Of a stretch of DNA of 64,000 nt, positions 47,068-56,120 are shown piece after piece. Source of the DNA: Perspicuibacillus lycopersici (GTDB lineage Bacteria > Bacillota > Bacilli > Bacillales > Caldibacillaceae); the NCBI RefSeq assembly GCF_025660475.1, contig NZ_JAOUSF010000003.1:62001-126000 (forward strand), written 5' to 3'. The notes below the pieces were generated by a model that was not told where the DNA came from, ran no database searches, and worked only from the letters and a program-made list of their open reading frames with translations. The translations under genes and the position numbers were made by a program. The stretch's first letter is position 1; every line of letters starts with the position of its first letter.

Positions 47068-47174
47068 AGCATCATCCCTTTCTTATAATTATCATTCCAT
47101 AATCATATGGATACTCATACATCATAAGTTTTGGCAAACACTAACGTTAAACTAACGAATTAAAGGGGATAACG

Positions 47175-49010
47175 ATGAAACCAATGCTTCCAAGTTTAAC
47201 TTTTGATATACCTTTAGGTGAAGAATGGGTGTATGAAACAAAATATGACGGTTTTCGTGCAATGTTGGAAATCGGTGATTCCATTAAAATGATTAGCCGA
47301 AATGGGAAAAATTTACTTTCACAATTTCCCGAAGCAAACCATTTTTTTCTTCAATGGAAGGACGTGCTGCAAGAACATTTGCCAATAATTCTTGACGGAG
47401 AATTAGCCGTACTAGTAAATCCATACAAAAGTGCATTTTCCCTTATTCAAACACGCGGTCGTTTAAGAGCAGCTAAAAATATAGAACAATCGATGAATAA
47501 TAATCGTTGTACATTTCTAGCATTTGATTTACTAATGTATCAAGGGAAACAAATAACAGGAAAAACCTTTATGGAAAGAAAAATGTTACTCCAATCTATC
47601 TGTAAACAGTTACAATTTCCGCTACATCCCAATAGCCAAGATAAAACTTTTATTCAATTTATCCCATATCATGCTAATTTCCAAACTTTATGGAAAATGG
47701 TGAAGCAATACGATGGTGAAGGAATCATTGCTAAGCATAAAAACAGCAAGTGGGAGGATGGAAAACGGACAAGCCTATGGTTAAAATATAAAAATTGGAA
47801 AAAAGTACAATGTGTGATTACCGCATATGAGAAAAATAATGGATTTTTTCATGTTGCCGTCTTTCATTCGGATGAGCTAGTACCTATAGGCTTATTCAAA
47901 AATGGGATGACGAAGGAAGAAATGTCAGCACTTTTACAAGTCATTCGTGCAAATGCTATAAAAGAAAATGATCAATTTATTTATGTTTCCCCTACTATTT
48001 GTCTGGAATTGAATTATTTAGAGCTATATGAAAATGCTTTACGTGAACCTTATTTTTCCAAGTTTCTTTTTTCTACCCATCCGAGCGAATGCACGTTAGA
48101 TAAAATGAAAGGTAATGATAAAAATCTCCCAATCGAAATAACACATCCGGATAAACCTTTATGGAAAAAAAATCCAATTACAAAAATAGACTATATCCAT
48201 TATTTAAAGGATATTTATCCGTATATACAGCCATTTTTGTCGAATCGCAATTTAACTGTAATACGTTATCCACATGGAACTTTTGGAGAGGCATTTTTTC
48301 AAAAGAACTGTCCAGACTATGCTCCAGATTTTGTTGAAACAAATTTTGAGGATGGGATTAATTATATTGTTTGTAATAATATCGAAACCTATCTTTGGTT
48401 AGGTAATCAACTAGCAATTGAATTTCATTTACCGTATCGCACGGTAGGAAAAAGCCATCCGAAGGAAATTGTCATTGATCTTGATCCTCCTACGAAAAAC
48501 GATTTTCCGTTAGCAGTTGAAGCAGCACTTTTTATAAAAGAAGATATTATTGATAAATTAGGCTTAGAAGGATTTATTAAAGTTTCTGGAAATAGAGGGT
48601 TGCAAATTTATTTTCCACTTGCAGAGGATAAACCAATTTCCTGGGACGAAGCTCGTCTCTTTACAGAATTTATTGCAAATTATATTATTGCGAAAAACGA
48701 CAAACATTTTACTATTGAACGGTTAAAAAAAAATCGAGGTAATAAACTGTATATTGATTATGTTCAGCACGCTGAGGGGAAAACGATTATTAGCCCATTT
48801 TCTTTACGGGGGAATGAAAATGCAGGTGTTGCAGCCCCTATTTTTTGGGAAGAATTAGCCGATGACAAGCTTACACCAGATGGATTTTCCATGCAATCCG
48901 TTCTCAATCGTATAAAAGAAAAGGGGAATCCATTTGAAAAATTTTTCCAAGCAGCCAATTCTGAACAACTACAAGAAGTATTACAATTTTTGAAAAAAAA
49001 TCATAGCTAA
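47175..49010 (+). CDS. ligD: ATP-dependent DNA ligase D (ligase-polymerase)
   Basis: A 611-residue double-strand-break repair enzyme, the same length as I recall for B. subtilis LigD. The order is ligase first: the adenylated Lys lies in ETKYDGFRAM (K23), then ligase motifs (LDGELAVL, EGIIAKHK, SLWLKYK). The polymerase/primase domain (about 310-600) has VIDLDPP with metal-binding Asp residues. There is no phosphoesterase domain, as usual in Bacillus. The start follows AAAGGGG. Confidence 0.95.
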   Translation: MKPMLPSLTFDIPLGEEWVYETKYDGFRAMLEIGDSIKMISRNGKNLLSQFPEANHFFLQWKDVLQEHLPIILDGELAVLVNPYKSAFSLIQTRGRLRAAKNIEQSMNNNRCTFLAFDLLMYQGKQITGKTFMERKMLLQSICKQLQFPLHPNSQDKTFIQFIPYHANFQTLWKMVKQYDGEGIIAKHKNSKWEDGKRTSLWLKYKNWKKVQCVITAYEKNNGFFHVAVFHSDELVPIGLFKNGMTKEEMSALLQVIRANAIKENDQFIYVSPTICLELNYLELYENALREPYFSKFLFSTHPSECTLDKMKGNDKNLPIEITHPDKPLWKKNPITKIDYIHYLKDIYPYIQPFLSNRNLTVIRYPHGTFGEAFFQKNCPDYAPDFVETNFEDGINYIVCNNIETYLWLGNQLAIEFHLPYRTVGKSHPKEIVIDLDPPTKNDFPLAVEAALFIKEDIIDKLGLEGFIKVSGNRGLQIYFPLAEDKPISWDEARLFTEFIANYIIAKNDKHFTIERLKKNRGNKLYIDYVQHAEGKTIISPFSLRGNENAGVAAPIFWEELADDKLTPDGFSMQSVLNRIKEKGNPFEKFFQAANSEQLQEVLQFLKKNHS

Positions 49011-49038
49011 CTTTTTTCAAAGGGAAAGAAAGCTTTAA

Positions 49039-49433
49039 AATTACGCCAAAACCGTTTAATAACTCGTGTCCATTGAATTCTGCGTTAGAAATTGTGCGAA
49101 AATCCGGTTGATAGATGCTATCAATCGGTTTCTGAGCTGAATATTGTGCCGAAATCCGCTTGACCGCTCGTTTCCAACGGATTCGGCTCTAGGTATTGTG
49201 CGGAAATACGGTTGATAGATCGATTCCATCGGATTCTTCGTTAGATCTTGTGCCGAAATACGGTTGATAGATGGTTTCCATCGGATTCTGGTCTAGATAT
49301 TGTGCGAAAATACGGTTGATTGATGCTATCAATCGGTTTCTGAGCTGAATATTGTGCGGAAATCCGCTTGACCGCTCGTTTCCAACGGATTCTGCTCTAG
49401 GTATTGTGCGGAAATACGGTTGATAAAATAGGC
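49039..49433. repeat. 52-bp tandem repeat array (about 7.6 units)
   Basis: Units beginning ATTGTGC (one CTTGTGC) start at 49091, 49143, 49195, 49247, 49299, 49351 and 49403, an exact 52-base period. A diverged unit precedes (49039) and the last is cut short. Units 5, 6 and 7 most resemble units 1, 2 and 3, so there is a 208-base higher-order period. Several units contain an imperfect palindrome such as CCGGTTGATA/TATCAATCGG. No coding frame. It lies just after ligD. Confidence 0.92.
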
Positions 49434-49610
49434 TACAATATCGGTTTCATTGGTCAATATACGAACGTTCCTAAGAGAAGCAATATATAAACAGGATAAC
49501 GAATTTCTTTGTTAATAAATAGTTTTTCACCTGTATAAATAACTCGTTTCATGTTACTGCTTATTCCTACTCAACAAAATAAAGTCCATAAATAAAATGC
49601 TGGTAAAAGC
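49434..49610. other. Intergenic sequence between the array and the inverted-repeat remnant
   Basis: AT-rich; no gene, terminator or promoter that I can support. Confidence 0.4.
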
Positions 49611-49663
49611 GGTACTGCACCCGATAAGTTAGCGTTAAAATCTAACCCCTAAGGTGCAGTACA
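49611..49663. mobile_element. Back-to-back inverted ends, possible IS3-family (IS150-like) remnant
   Basis: GTACTGCACC and GGTGCAGTAC are perfect inverse copies. Each is followed inward by a GTTAG-type block, and only 9 bases lie between the two ends. TGTACTGCACC...GTTAG ends recall those of IS150-group elements (from memory). It may be two ends left after near-total deletion, or simply a strong hairpin. No target duplication and no transposase. Confidence 0.4.
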
Positions 49664-49678
49664 TAAATGACTCGCAAT

Positions 49679-50680
49679 TTATATTTGCTCTTTCCCAAAA
49701 ACAGACAGTATAACATCCTTTGCCTTTTTTTCCATTTGTTGATATTGCAATTCTTCCTCATCATAATGATAGGTTTTTTCCAAATTAGTCATTAACGCCT
49801 TTTCCATATCCACTTCAACGTTCCCATCAAACGAATACGTACCATTTCCTATCAAATCAATCCATTGCTTCCCATTTTGATTATGCACGATCGTTTGTAC
49901 ATAGCCACCATTATTATAGACAACAAGTGGTTTTTCGAATTGATGTAGACCTTGAAGAATGGTTACTAGGCTTGAAGCAGACATGGCCGTTCCACATGCA
50001 TTGGTAAACCCAACGCCTCGTTCATACGTATTGACAAAAACCTCGCCTGCTTTTATTGGATAAACAAAGCTTACATTTACACCGTCTGGAAAATACGGAT
50101 TTTCTCCATTTACATATTTTGCAATTCTCCCTTGTTCTTCACTTAGGAGTATTTCCTTAGTTACAATAGAAATTAAATGTGGATTTGGAACTGCTACTGC
50201 TGTAAAAGTTAATTCATGGGAGAGATAATCTAATTTTTCATTCACTACTTTTTCTAGGTTACTTTTCATCGGCAAGCTTGTTGGTTCAAAAAGCACCGGT
50301 GATATTTCTACTTGATAGAAAGGAATATCTGTTTTCGTTTCATGATATTTTTTTACATATAAATCTGCCTTTAACGTTTCGACGATTACTTGATCTTTTC
50401 CTGTTTTTTCAAGAATATATCGGCCAGCGCATCGTAACCCATTGCCACACATGGATGCCTCGGACCCATCCGAATTAAAGATTTGCATTACACCATCCGT
50501 ACGACCACCGACGCTAACAAAAAGAATACCATCCGCACCAATTCCATTTTCCCTATCACAAAGAAGTACTGTTAATTGTTGTTTTTGTTGATACGTAAAA
50601 GAACTCGGTAGATCCTTATGATCTATTAAAAGAAAATCATTTCTAGAGCCATGTACTTTTTTAAATGGAACATTTAGCAT
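49679..50680 (-). CDS. dapF: Diaminopimelate epimerase
   Basis: A 333-residue enzyme converting LL- to meso-diaminopimelate for lysine and peptidoglycan. The two catalytic Cys are visible in MCGNGLRCAGR (about residues 77-87) and TNACGTAMSAS (about 220-230). It is about 50 residues longer than the classical enzyme, the extra being a charged C-terminal helical extension. The start MLNVPFKK behind AAGGGAG is preferred over a longer frame. No other lysine-pathway gene is adjacent. Confidence 0.9.
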   Translation of the reverse strand: MLNVPFKKVHGSRNDFLLIDHKDLPSSFTYQQKQQLTVLLCDRENGIGADGILFVSVGGRTDGVMQIFNSDGSEASMCGNGLRCAGRYILEKTGKDQVIVETLKADLYVKKYHETKTDIPFYQVEISPVLFEPTSLPMKSNLEKVVNEKLDYLSHELTFTAVAVPNPHLISIVTKEILLSEEQGRIAKYVNGENPYFPDGVNVSFVYPIKAGEVFVNTYERGVGFTNACGTAMSASSLVTILQGLHQFEKPLVVYNNGGYVQTIVHNQNGKQWIDLIGNGTYSFDGNVEVDMEKALMTNLEKTYHYDEEELQYQQMEKKAKDVILSVFGKEQI

Positions 50681-50748
50681 AAAATTTCTCCCTTGTCGTT
50701 TTCTATGTAGTTTAATCCATCTTATCAAATTCGTTCAAAGGATTACAA

Positions 50749-50782
50749 TAAAAAATGCCTGATTGCAATCATCAGACATTTT
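50749..50782 (-). terminator. Terminator after the ResA-like gene
   Basis: AAAATG-CTGAT pairs with ATCAG-CATTTT on the minus strand with one mismatch, followed by T6. It overlaps the gene's stop codon. Confidence 0.8.
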
Positions 50783-51380
50783 ACAGCTTATTTAATTCAT
50801 TCATGATGTATTCTTCATTCATTGGTCCTAAATATTTCGATTGAATGACCCCATTTGCATCAATGAAATAGCTTGTTGGAATTGGATAAATTTCGTATGC
50901 CTCTTGTACTTTTCCACCAATATCTAAAGGAATTGGAAATGATAACCCCATTTCTCTCACAAATTTCGCCGCATCCTCTGCCGATTCTTTGCCAATCGTT
51001 AAATTAATAGCAACAATCTCGATAGTATCCTCGTCTTTAATTTGCTCGTACACCTTTTGCATATGTGGCATTTCTTCTTTACAAGGACCACACCAGCTAG
51101 CCCAAAAGTTCAGCAATACTTTTTTTCCGCGCAAATCCTTTAATGACAACGTAGTACCATCTAATGTCTCCAATGTAAAATCTGGTGCTGCCTGTCCGAT
51201 TTGAAGTCCATAATCTGCAACTGCTTCTACCGATTGTTCACTATCCAACAGTGATTGTGCACCAGCATCCTCTTCCGAATTAGTAATAGAGGTATTATTT
51301 TTACCGGATTTTACAATAAATTGATCGACAACAAGCAGTACGGATAATATGAAAATCAATCCAATGAAAACCTGCTTCAT
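50781..51380 (-). CDS. ResA/TlpA-type thiol-disulfide oxidoreductase
   Basis: 199 residues: an N-terminal membrane anchor (about 3-20), a polar linker, and an outside thioredoxin-like domain with the redox motif [15 protein letters not shown] (Cys about 93 and 96) and the cis-Pro in [10 protein letters not shown]. It reduces or isomerises disulfides outside the membrane, for example in cytochrome c maturation or spore envelope assembly (ResA, StoA). No cytochrome gene is adjacent, so the partner is open. Confidence 0.88.
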   Translation of the reverse strand: MKQVFIGLIFILSVLLVVDQFIVKSGKNNTSITNSEEDAGAQSLLDSEQSVEAVADYGLQIGQAAPDFTLETLDGTTLSLKDLRGKKVLLNFWASWCGPCKEEMPHMQKVYEQIKDEDTIEIVAINLTIGKESAEDAAKFVREMGLSFPIPLDIGGKVQEAYEIYPIPTSYFIDANGVIQSKYLGPMNEEYIMNELNKL

Positions 51381-51678
51381 AAAATCCCCCTTTACATATA
51401 GAAACGCTACTTTTATAGTATGGAGTTCGAAAAGAAATAATAAACCTTTTTATTTTTGACTATTTTCGTCGTAATTTCAATTCGCTGTAGACAAATAGAC
51501 GAAGCCTTCGCATGAGAGTCTTTCGTATATGACGTTTGCTTAGCTGGATTCTTTCCTTTGAATAGCAACCATCTTGTAGAAAACAATCCTATCATTACTA
51601 TCAATACTATTTTCGCAGAGTTTAAGGAATCTGTCAGCATGAAATACTGTTCTTCATTCGATTTTAATTCGGAACAAA

Positions 51679-52374
51679 TTATACGTTGTAAACTACCGGC
51701 AATATTAATAGTATCGCCAGTTTTTCTTCAGTGGTTACTTTATCCTGAAACAAAAGCACTGGTGTATTAAGACGGAAAATTTTTGTCCAAGAAATCGGTA
51801 GCCAGCCCTTTTTTACCTCGGCAATAATTTGATTATCCTTCATAAACTTAAACTCATTATTTTTACTTTTTTTTAGATGGATTTCACTATTTTCTATACT
51901 AATATTTCCAATCTCGTGTTTTCCGTTACTGCTTACCGTTCCGAAAAATAGTTTTTCTAGTAAATAAAATTGTAGCTGTTTATTTCTATAAATTACATAG
52001 CCTAACTCATTGTCCTTTTCTAATATTGAAAATCGTACCCCTTTTATTGTGTATTTCAGTTTTACTTTTACATTTGCTATACCATTTGGGGAAAAATAGT
52101 ATAAACAGCCATGATTGGATTCTAATATATATCGATTTAATATTCTCGTGTCGTCTTCTTTCGTAAGTTGTAGCTGTACCTTTTGTGATTTTTTTACATA
52201 ATATAAGTGAATACTATAATACAGAAAACTTACTGCAATGAATAGGATCCCTCCATAGATTACTTGATTTTTCATTAGCAAATATACGTTGAGTAGCATT
52301 CCGATAACAATAAAATATAGACTAATATTCAAGCTCGTATTTCCTAAACGGTGGTAATACTCTTTAATTGACAT
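51679..52374 (-). CDS. Membrane protein of unknown function
   Basis: 231 residues: two N-terminal membrane segments (about 16-33 and 38-57), then a mostly beta, soluble part with repeated short strands (for example GVRFSILEKDNELGYVIYRN). This pattern recalls tubby-C-like or LURP-like domains, but I do not assign a family. It has a clear ribosome site (GAGGGGAATAGCT). No informative neighbour: it lies between a ResA-like gene and a DUF4870 gene. Confidence 0.7.
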   Translation of the reverse strand: MSIKEYYHRLGNTSLNISLYFIVIGMLLNVYLLMKNQVIYGGILFIAVSFLYYSIHLYYVKKSQKVQLQLTKEDDTRILNRYILESNHGCLYYFSPNGIANVKVKLKYTIKGVRFSILEKDNELGYVIYRNKQLQFYLLEKLFFGTVSSNGKHEIGNISIENSEIHLKKSKNNEFKFMKDNQIIAEVKKGWLPISWTKIFRLNTPVLLFQDKVTTEEKLAILLILPVVYNV

Positions 52375-52573
52375 AGCTATTCCCCTCTATTTCACATCTA
52401 CTGTGGACTATCTTTTTTTGTTTATACTAAATTATGCTTACGTTTAGGAAATGATGATAGGGAAAAATAGATTTCGTGAAAACTAAATATTCCTATCTTT
52501 AATTTTCTCTTAGCTGTTGCTAATTTAATGTTATTTGTAACTAGCCCGAAAATATGGATGCTGCACTATTTAA

Positions 52574-52897
52574 CTATTTAAAAAAAGGAATTGTGAGAGG
52601 AACCCGATATATTTTCCCATCTAATGCTTTTACAGCTGCTACAATTGTAAAAATAAAGGATACGATGCCGACGATGGGTAGTAAAAGGAATCCTATTAGT
52701 ACGATGGTGGATAGAAAGGCAATGAATGTGTAAATCCCATAGGAAATAAGAAAATTGAAGTACTCCTTTCCGTAATAGTCAACAAATGCTGAATCTTCTC
52801 TTTTTAATAGCCATATGATAATTGGCCCAATAAAAGCGGTAAAAAAACTAATTCCAAATATTAATGCTGCAAATATCCGATCACTTTGTGTTGGCAT
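52574..52897 (-). CDS. DUF4870 family membrane protein
   Basis: 107 residues with three hydrophobic segments. The segments FIGPIIIWLLKREDSAFVDY and YGKEYFNFLISYGIY are the conserved core of DUF4870, a widespread family without known function. The start follows AAGGGAATGATAAA. It is monocistronic. Confidence 0.85.
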   Translation of the reverse strand: MPTQSDRIFAALIFGISFFTAFIGPIIIWLLKREDSAFVDYYGKEYFNFLISYGIYTFIAFLSTIVLIGFLLLPIVGIVSFIFTIVAAVKALDGKIYRVPLTIPFFK

Positions 52898-53159
52898 TTT
52901 ATCATTCCCTTCCATTCTATTAATTAGCCATATCTTTTATAGTATATGGACCATTTTTACTTTTATTTCAATAGAGGATGAATATTTATTGGTACATATT
53001 TATTTGTTGGAAATGCTACCATTGTGCCCTTTCATTTAAAGGAAAAATTTTGTACTGTTTTATACAAAAATTTTACAAAAAACTACTTTCTTTTTTCATT
53101 GTTATCTTGTATTATACCGAAAGAGAGTATGAAACAAACAATTACATAGGGAAGGCAAA

Positions 53160-53281
53160 TGGTGCGCCACCAGGTTACTGGTTCTAGTGGGTTCGATTCC
53201 CACCCCGAAATTTTTTAATCTTCATATAAAAAATTTCGAGGGTAGAATCGAACACCTACGATACTGCCCTCTTCGGGAGGG
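53160..53281 (+). ncRNA. Folded leader of the GNAT gene, with T-arm-like hairpin and alternative pairings
   Basis: In order: TGGTG/CACCA hairpin overlapping an alternative ACCAG/CTGGT hairpin; GTGGG-TTCGATT-CCCAC, exactly the 5-bp stem and 7-base loop of a tRNA T-arm; CGAAATTTTTT/AAAAAATTTCG (11 bp); GAGGGTAG/CTGCCCTC; and CCCTC-TTCGG-GAGGG, which hides the GNAT ribosome site. The CCCTC at 53267-53271 can pair with either GAGGG, so the fold could switch translation on and off. It matches no riboswitch I know, and no complete tRNA can be drawn. Confidence 0.5.
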
Positions 53282-53288
53282 AATTTTA

Positions 53289-53858
53289 ATGTTAAAAAAA
53301 CGTGACCTCAATGATTGTAGTACTTTATATTCATTAATTACGCACCCTGATGTCTTCCCTTTTGTCCGTCAAAAACCTAATTCCTATGAAGAATTTTTAT
53401 TTATGACTAAGCAATTAATGGAAGCCGAGGAACGCGGGGAAATAATTTCTCGGACCATTCTTGATGAATGGGGTAGTCCGATCGGGACGATAAATCTTTA
53501 TGATATCAATAGTCATGCAGGATTCCTTGGTACTTGGTTAGGCAAGCCATATCACGGAAAAGGTTATAACCAATTAGCAAAAGATGCCTTTTTCCAGGAA
53601 GTCTTTTTTGAGCTTTCTATTGAAACAGTTTTTATGCGGATACGAGAAGAAAATATTCGCTCACAAAAGGCAGCCGAGAAGCTACCATACGTGATAGATG
53701 CTAAAGAATCTAGAAAAACGATTGTAGATAAATTAAATAATAATCCTAATGGGTATAAATATCACTTATACGAAATTAGTAAAGATGCCTATACACTTTA
53801 CTACAAGCAGAACACCTCTACGGTTGAGGAAGCAGCAATCCAACCATTGGAAGCATAA
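53289..53858 (+). CDS. GNAT family N-acetyltransferase (RimJ/RimL-like)
   Basis: A 189-residue acetyl-CoA-dependent transferase. TWLGKPYHGKGYNQLA (about residues 80-95) supplies the acetyl-CoA loop, and RIREENIRSQKAAEKLPY matches the RimJ-like N-xRSxxxxEKxG segment. The substrate is unknown. The start is the ATG seven bases after GGGAGGG; a much longer upstream frame crosses the structured leader and is rejected. The ribosome site sits inside a 5-bp hairpin, so translation is likely controlled. Confidence 0.82.
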   Translation: MLKKRDLNDCSTLYSLITHPDVFPFVRQKPNSYEEFLFMTKQLMEAEERGEIISRTILDEWGSPIGTINLYDINSHAGFLGTWLGKPYHGKGYNQLAKDAFFQEVFFELSIETVFMRIREENIRSQKAAEKLPYVIDAKESRKTIVDKLNNNPNGYKYHLYEISKDAYTLYYKQNTSTVEEAAIQPLEA

Positions 53859-53887
53859 ACGTTCGGGAACACACCCGAACGTTTTTT
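53858..53887 (+). terminator. Intrinsic terminator after the GNAT gene
   Basis: CGTTCGGG pairs perfectly with CCCGAACG, followed by T6. Confidence 0.92.
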
Positions 53888-54022
53888 CATCAAATTTTCG
53901 ATAAGTTATCGTTTAGGAAAAGAAACAAATTTTCTCTTTAGGTAGTTCTTGAAGCCATTTTTTTGATTGTGTGATATAATTTCGATTATCGTTTTGTGAT
54001 TGGATTAGAAATGAGGTATAAG

Positions 54023-55387
54023 ATGTACGAAACAAAAACTATAAAACAAAAAGCACGCTTATTTTTCATCATTTTTTTACCGATATTTATTACACAAATC
54101 GGTCTGTCTTTAATGAACTTTTTTGATACAACAATGTCTGGACAATACAGTGCACAGGACTTAGCAGGGGTGGCTATCGCAGGATCAATTTGGTCTCCTG
54201 TATATACTGGATTAAACGGAATTTTACTAGCCGTTACACCTATTGTTTCCCATCTATTAGGAGCAAAAAAAAATAATGAAGTAGCAAAAAGTATTTTGCA
54301 AGCTATTTATGTCGCATTAGTTATCAGCTTACTAATGATTATTGCGGGCGCGCTATTCCTATCCCCTATCTTAAATTTAATGGATTTGGAACCAGCGGTC
54401 CGGAAAATTGCCTTTCAATATTTATGTACAATGGCTTTTGGTATATTTCCGTTATTAATTTACAATGTGCTCCGCTGTTTCATCGAGGCACTTGGGCAAA
54501 CACGTATTACAATGTTCATTACGTTACTTGCTTTACCAATCAATGCAGGATTTAATTATTTATTTATTTTTGGGAAATTCGGCTTTCCAGCATTAGGTGG
54601 TGTTGGAGCAGGAATAGCTACTAGTATTACTTATTGGTTTGTTGTCTTCATCGCCATTTATATTGTTCATAAAAAATCGCCATTTCTCGAATATAATATT
54701 TTTCGTAAAATATATCCTGTATTATTTACCAAATGGAAGGAACTTTTAACACTCGGTCTGCCTATTGGATTATCCATCTTTTTTGAAACGAGTATTTTTT
54801 CGGCAATCACTATGCTCATGAGTAAATACGATACATATACCATTGCTTCCTATCAAGCGGCTGTAAATTTTACATCCATATTGTATATGGTGCCATTAAG
54901 TGTATCCATGGCGCTAACAATACTTGTTGGCTTTGAGATTGGTGCAAAACGCCAAAAGCATGCAAAACAATATAGTTGGCTTGGTATCGGTCTATCCGTA
55001 TTCATCTCGTTATTTAGTGCTACCATTTTATACTGCTTTAAATATGAAATTGCAGGTTTTTATACAAATGATTCTCAAGTATTACAATTAACTGCGGCGT
55101 TTTTACTGTACTCTCTCTTTTTCCAAGTATCAGACGCCATTCAAGCCTCTGTACAAGGTGCACTTCGTGGGTATAAGGATGTCAACATAACGTTTGTAAC
55201 GACATTAATAGCCTATTGGGTTGTTGGTTTACCTGTAGGCTATTCACTTGCTAACTTCACAAATCTTGGGCCATATGGTTATTGGATAGGATTAATTGTT
55301 GGATTAAGCGCAGGTGCTATCGGTTTAGCAGCTCGGCTAATTCACATACAAAAGAAATATACAATCCTGACAAGTAAACAGCCGTAG
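54023..55387 (+). CDS. MATE family multidrug exporter
   Basis: A 454-residue transporter with about 12 hydrophobic segments, from the NorM/MdtK branch of cation-drug antiporters. LSLMNFFDTTMSGQYS in helix 1 and AGVGAGIATSITYW-like (GGVGAGIATSITYW) in helix 6 fit. It presumably exports cationic drugs using sodium or protons. The start MYETKTIKQ behind GAGGTATAAG is preferred over a longer frame. It is monocistronic and ends at its own terminator. Confidence 0.9.
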   Translation: MYETKTIKQKARLFFIIFLPIFITQIGLSLMNFFDTTMSGQYSAQDLAGVAIAGSIWSPVYTGLNGILLAVTPIVSHLLGAKKNNEVAKSILQAIYVALVISLLMIIAGALFLSPILNLMDLEPAVRKIAFQYLCTMAFGIFPLLIYNVLRCFIEALGQTRITMFITLLALPINAGFNYLFIFGKFGFPALGGVGAGIATSITYWFVVFIAIYIVHKKSPFLEYNIFRKIYPVLFTKWKELLTLGLPIGLSIFFETSIFSAITMLMSKYDTYTIASYQAAVNFTSILYMVPLSVSMALTILVGFEIGAKRQKHAKQYSWLGIGLSVFISLFSATILYCFKYEIAGFYTNDSQVLQLTAAFLLYSLFFQVSDAIQASVQGALRGYKDVNITFVTTLIAYWVVGLPVGYSLANFTNLGPYGYWIGLIVGLSAGAIGLAARLIHIQKKYTILTSKQP

Positions 55388-55409
55388 GATAAAAGAAAAA
55401 ATGTAAACG

Positions 55410-55447
55410 AAAACGGTCGTGTCTATCATTTGGACATGACCGTTTTT
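55410..55447 (+). terminator. Intrinsic terminator after the MATE gene
   Basis: AACGGTC pairs with GACCGTT and inner TGTC with GACA, followed by T5. Confidence 0.82.
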
Positions 55448-55551
55448 CATTTTCCTCTCCCCCCATCGAATGATTCCTATTGAAACGGAATGCACCCATC
55501 GTATCAAAGCGTCATAACGTATATATATACATGGAAAAGAAGGTGAAAAAC

Positions 55552-56022
55552 GTGTTTCCATGGAATTTTTTTGGATTCAATAAAAACGGAAATGATCCGT
55601 TTAAACCGTTAACCGATGGCCAATTACAAAAGATGATGGATCAATTATCGAATATGTTCCCAGATTATTTAAAAACCTTCGCTCAGCAAGCCAATAATCC
55701 GAAGGAAAATACTCAGCAGCGAAATTCTGATTTAGAAATAAACGAAAAGGTTTTTGAAACACATGACTATGTATATATTCGGATTCCAATAGTAGATGAG
55801 AGCGTACTGAAGGCAGTCAAAATTTATTATAGTTTGAATAAATGCATTATCGATGGATTTAAAGGAAAGGATACCCCCTATTCCATCATTTTACCAGCAA
55901 CCGTAAAGAAGAAAGGGGCGAAGGCTATTTATCGGGATAATGTATTAGAAATTAAAATCCCGAAAAGCTTAGATTGGCAAATGAGTGAAATTAATGTGGA
56001 TAATATGGAGCAACCGGAATAA
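55552..56022 (+). CDS. Hsp20-like spore germination protein, GerT type
   Basis: A 156-residue protein with an N-terminal helical part (FPWNFFGFNKNG, then LQKMMDQLSNMFPDYLK) and a C-terminal alpha-crystallin-like domain (ETHDYVYIRIPI to VLEIKIPKS, about 65-140). GerT of B. subtilis, a spore-coat protein needed for germination, has this layout and size. The GTG start behind AAGGTGAAAAAC is preferred; longer upstream frames have no ribosome site. The assignment is by layout and short motifs. Confidence 0.65.
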   Translation: MFPWNFFGFNKNGNDPFKPLTDGQLQKMMDQLSNMFPDYLKTFAQQANNPKENTQQRNSDLEINEKVFETHDYVYIRIPIVDESVLKAVKIYYSLNKCIIDGFKGKDTPYSIILPATVKKKGAKAIYRDNVLEIKIPKSLDWQMSEINVDNMEQPE

Positions 56023-56120
56023 GGAAAGGTTCCATGCAGTAAAGATAAAGGATAATTTCATCCCGTTGGGAAAAGCTAACTTTATACCATTAATTCCTGA
56101 GGATGAAAGGAAGATGTTTT

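Noticed and set aside
49039-49433. CRISPR array
   Set aside because: Units are contiguous 52-bp copies with gradual divergence, not short identical repeats with unique spacers, and no cas genes are present.
51413-51640. A 75-codon minus-strand frame with one hydrophobic segment
   Set aside because: No ribosome site, an odd basic tail, and no recognisable family. Insufficient support for a gene.
53161-53216. Complete tRNA gene
   Set aside because: Only the T-arm fits. No D-arm, no 7-base anticodon loop, and no 5' strand matching the acceptor-like CCCGAAA.
53125-53288. T-box or preQ1-I riboswitch in the GNAT leader
   Set aside because: A short GGTTCTAG resembles part of preQ1-I, but the rest of its core is absent, and no AGGGTGGNACCGCG T-box sequence is present.
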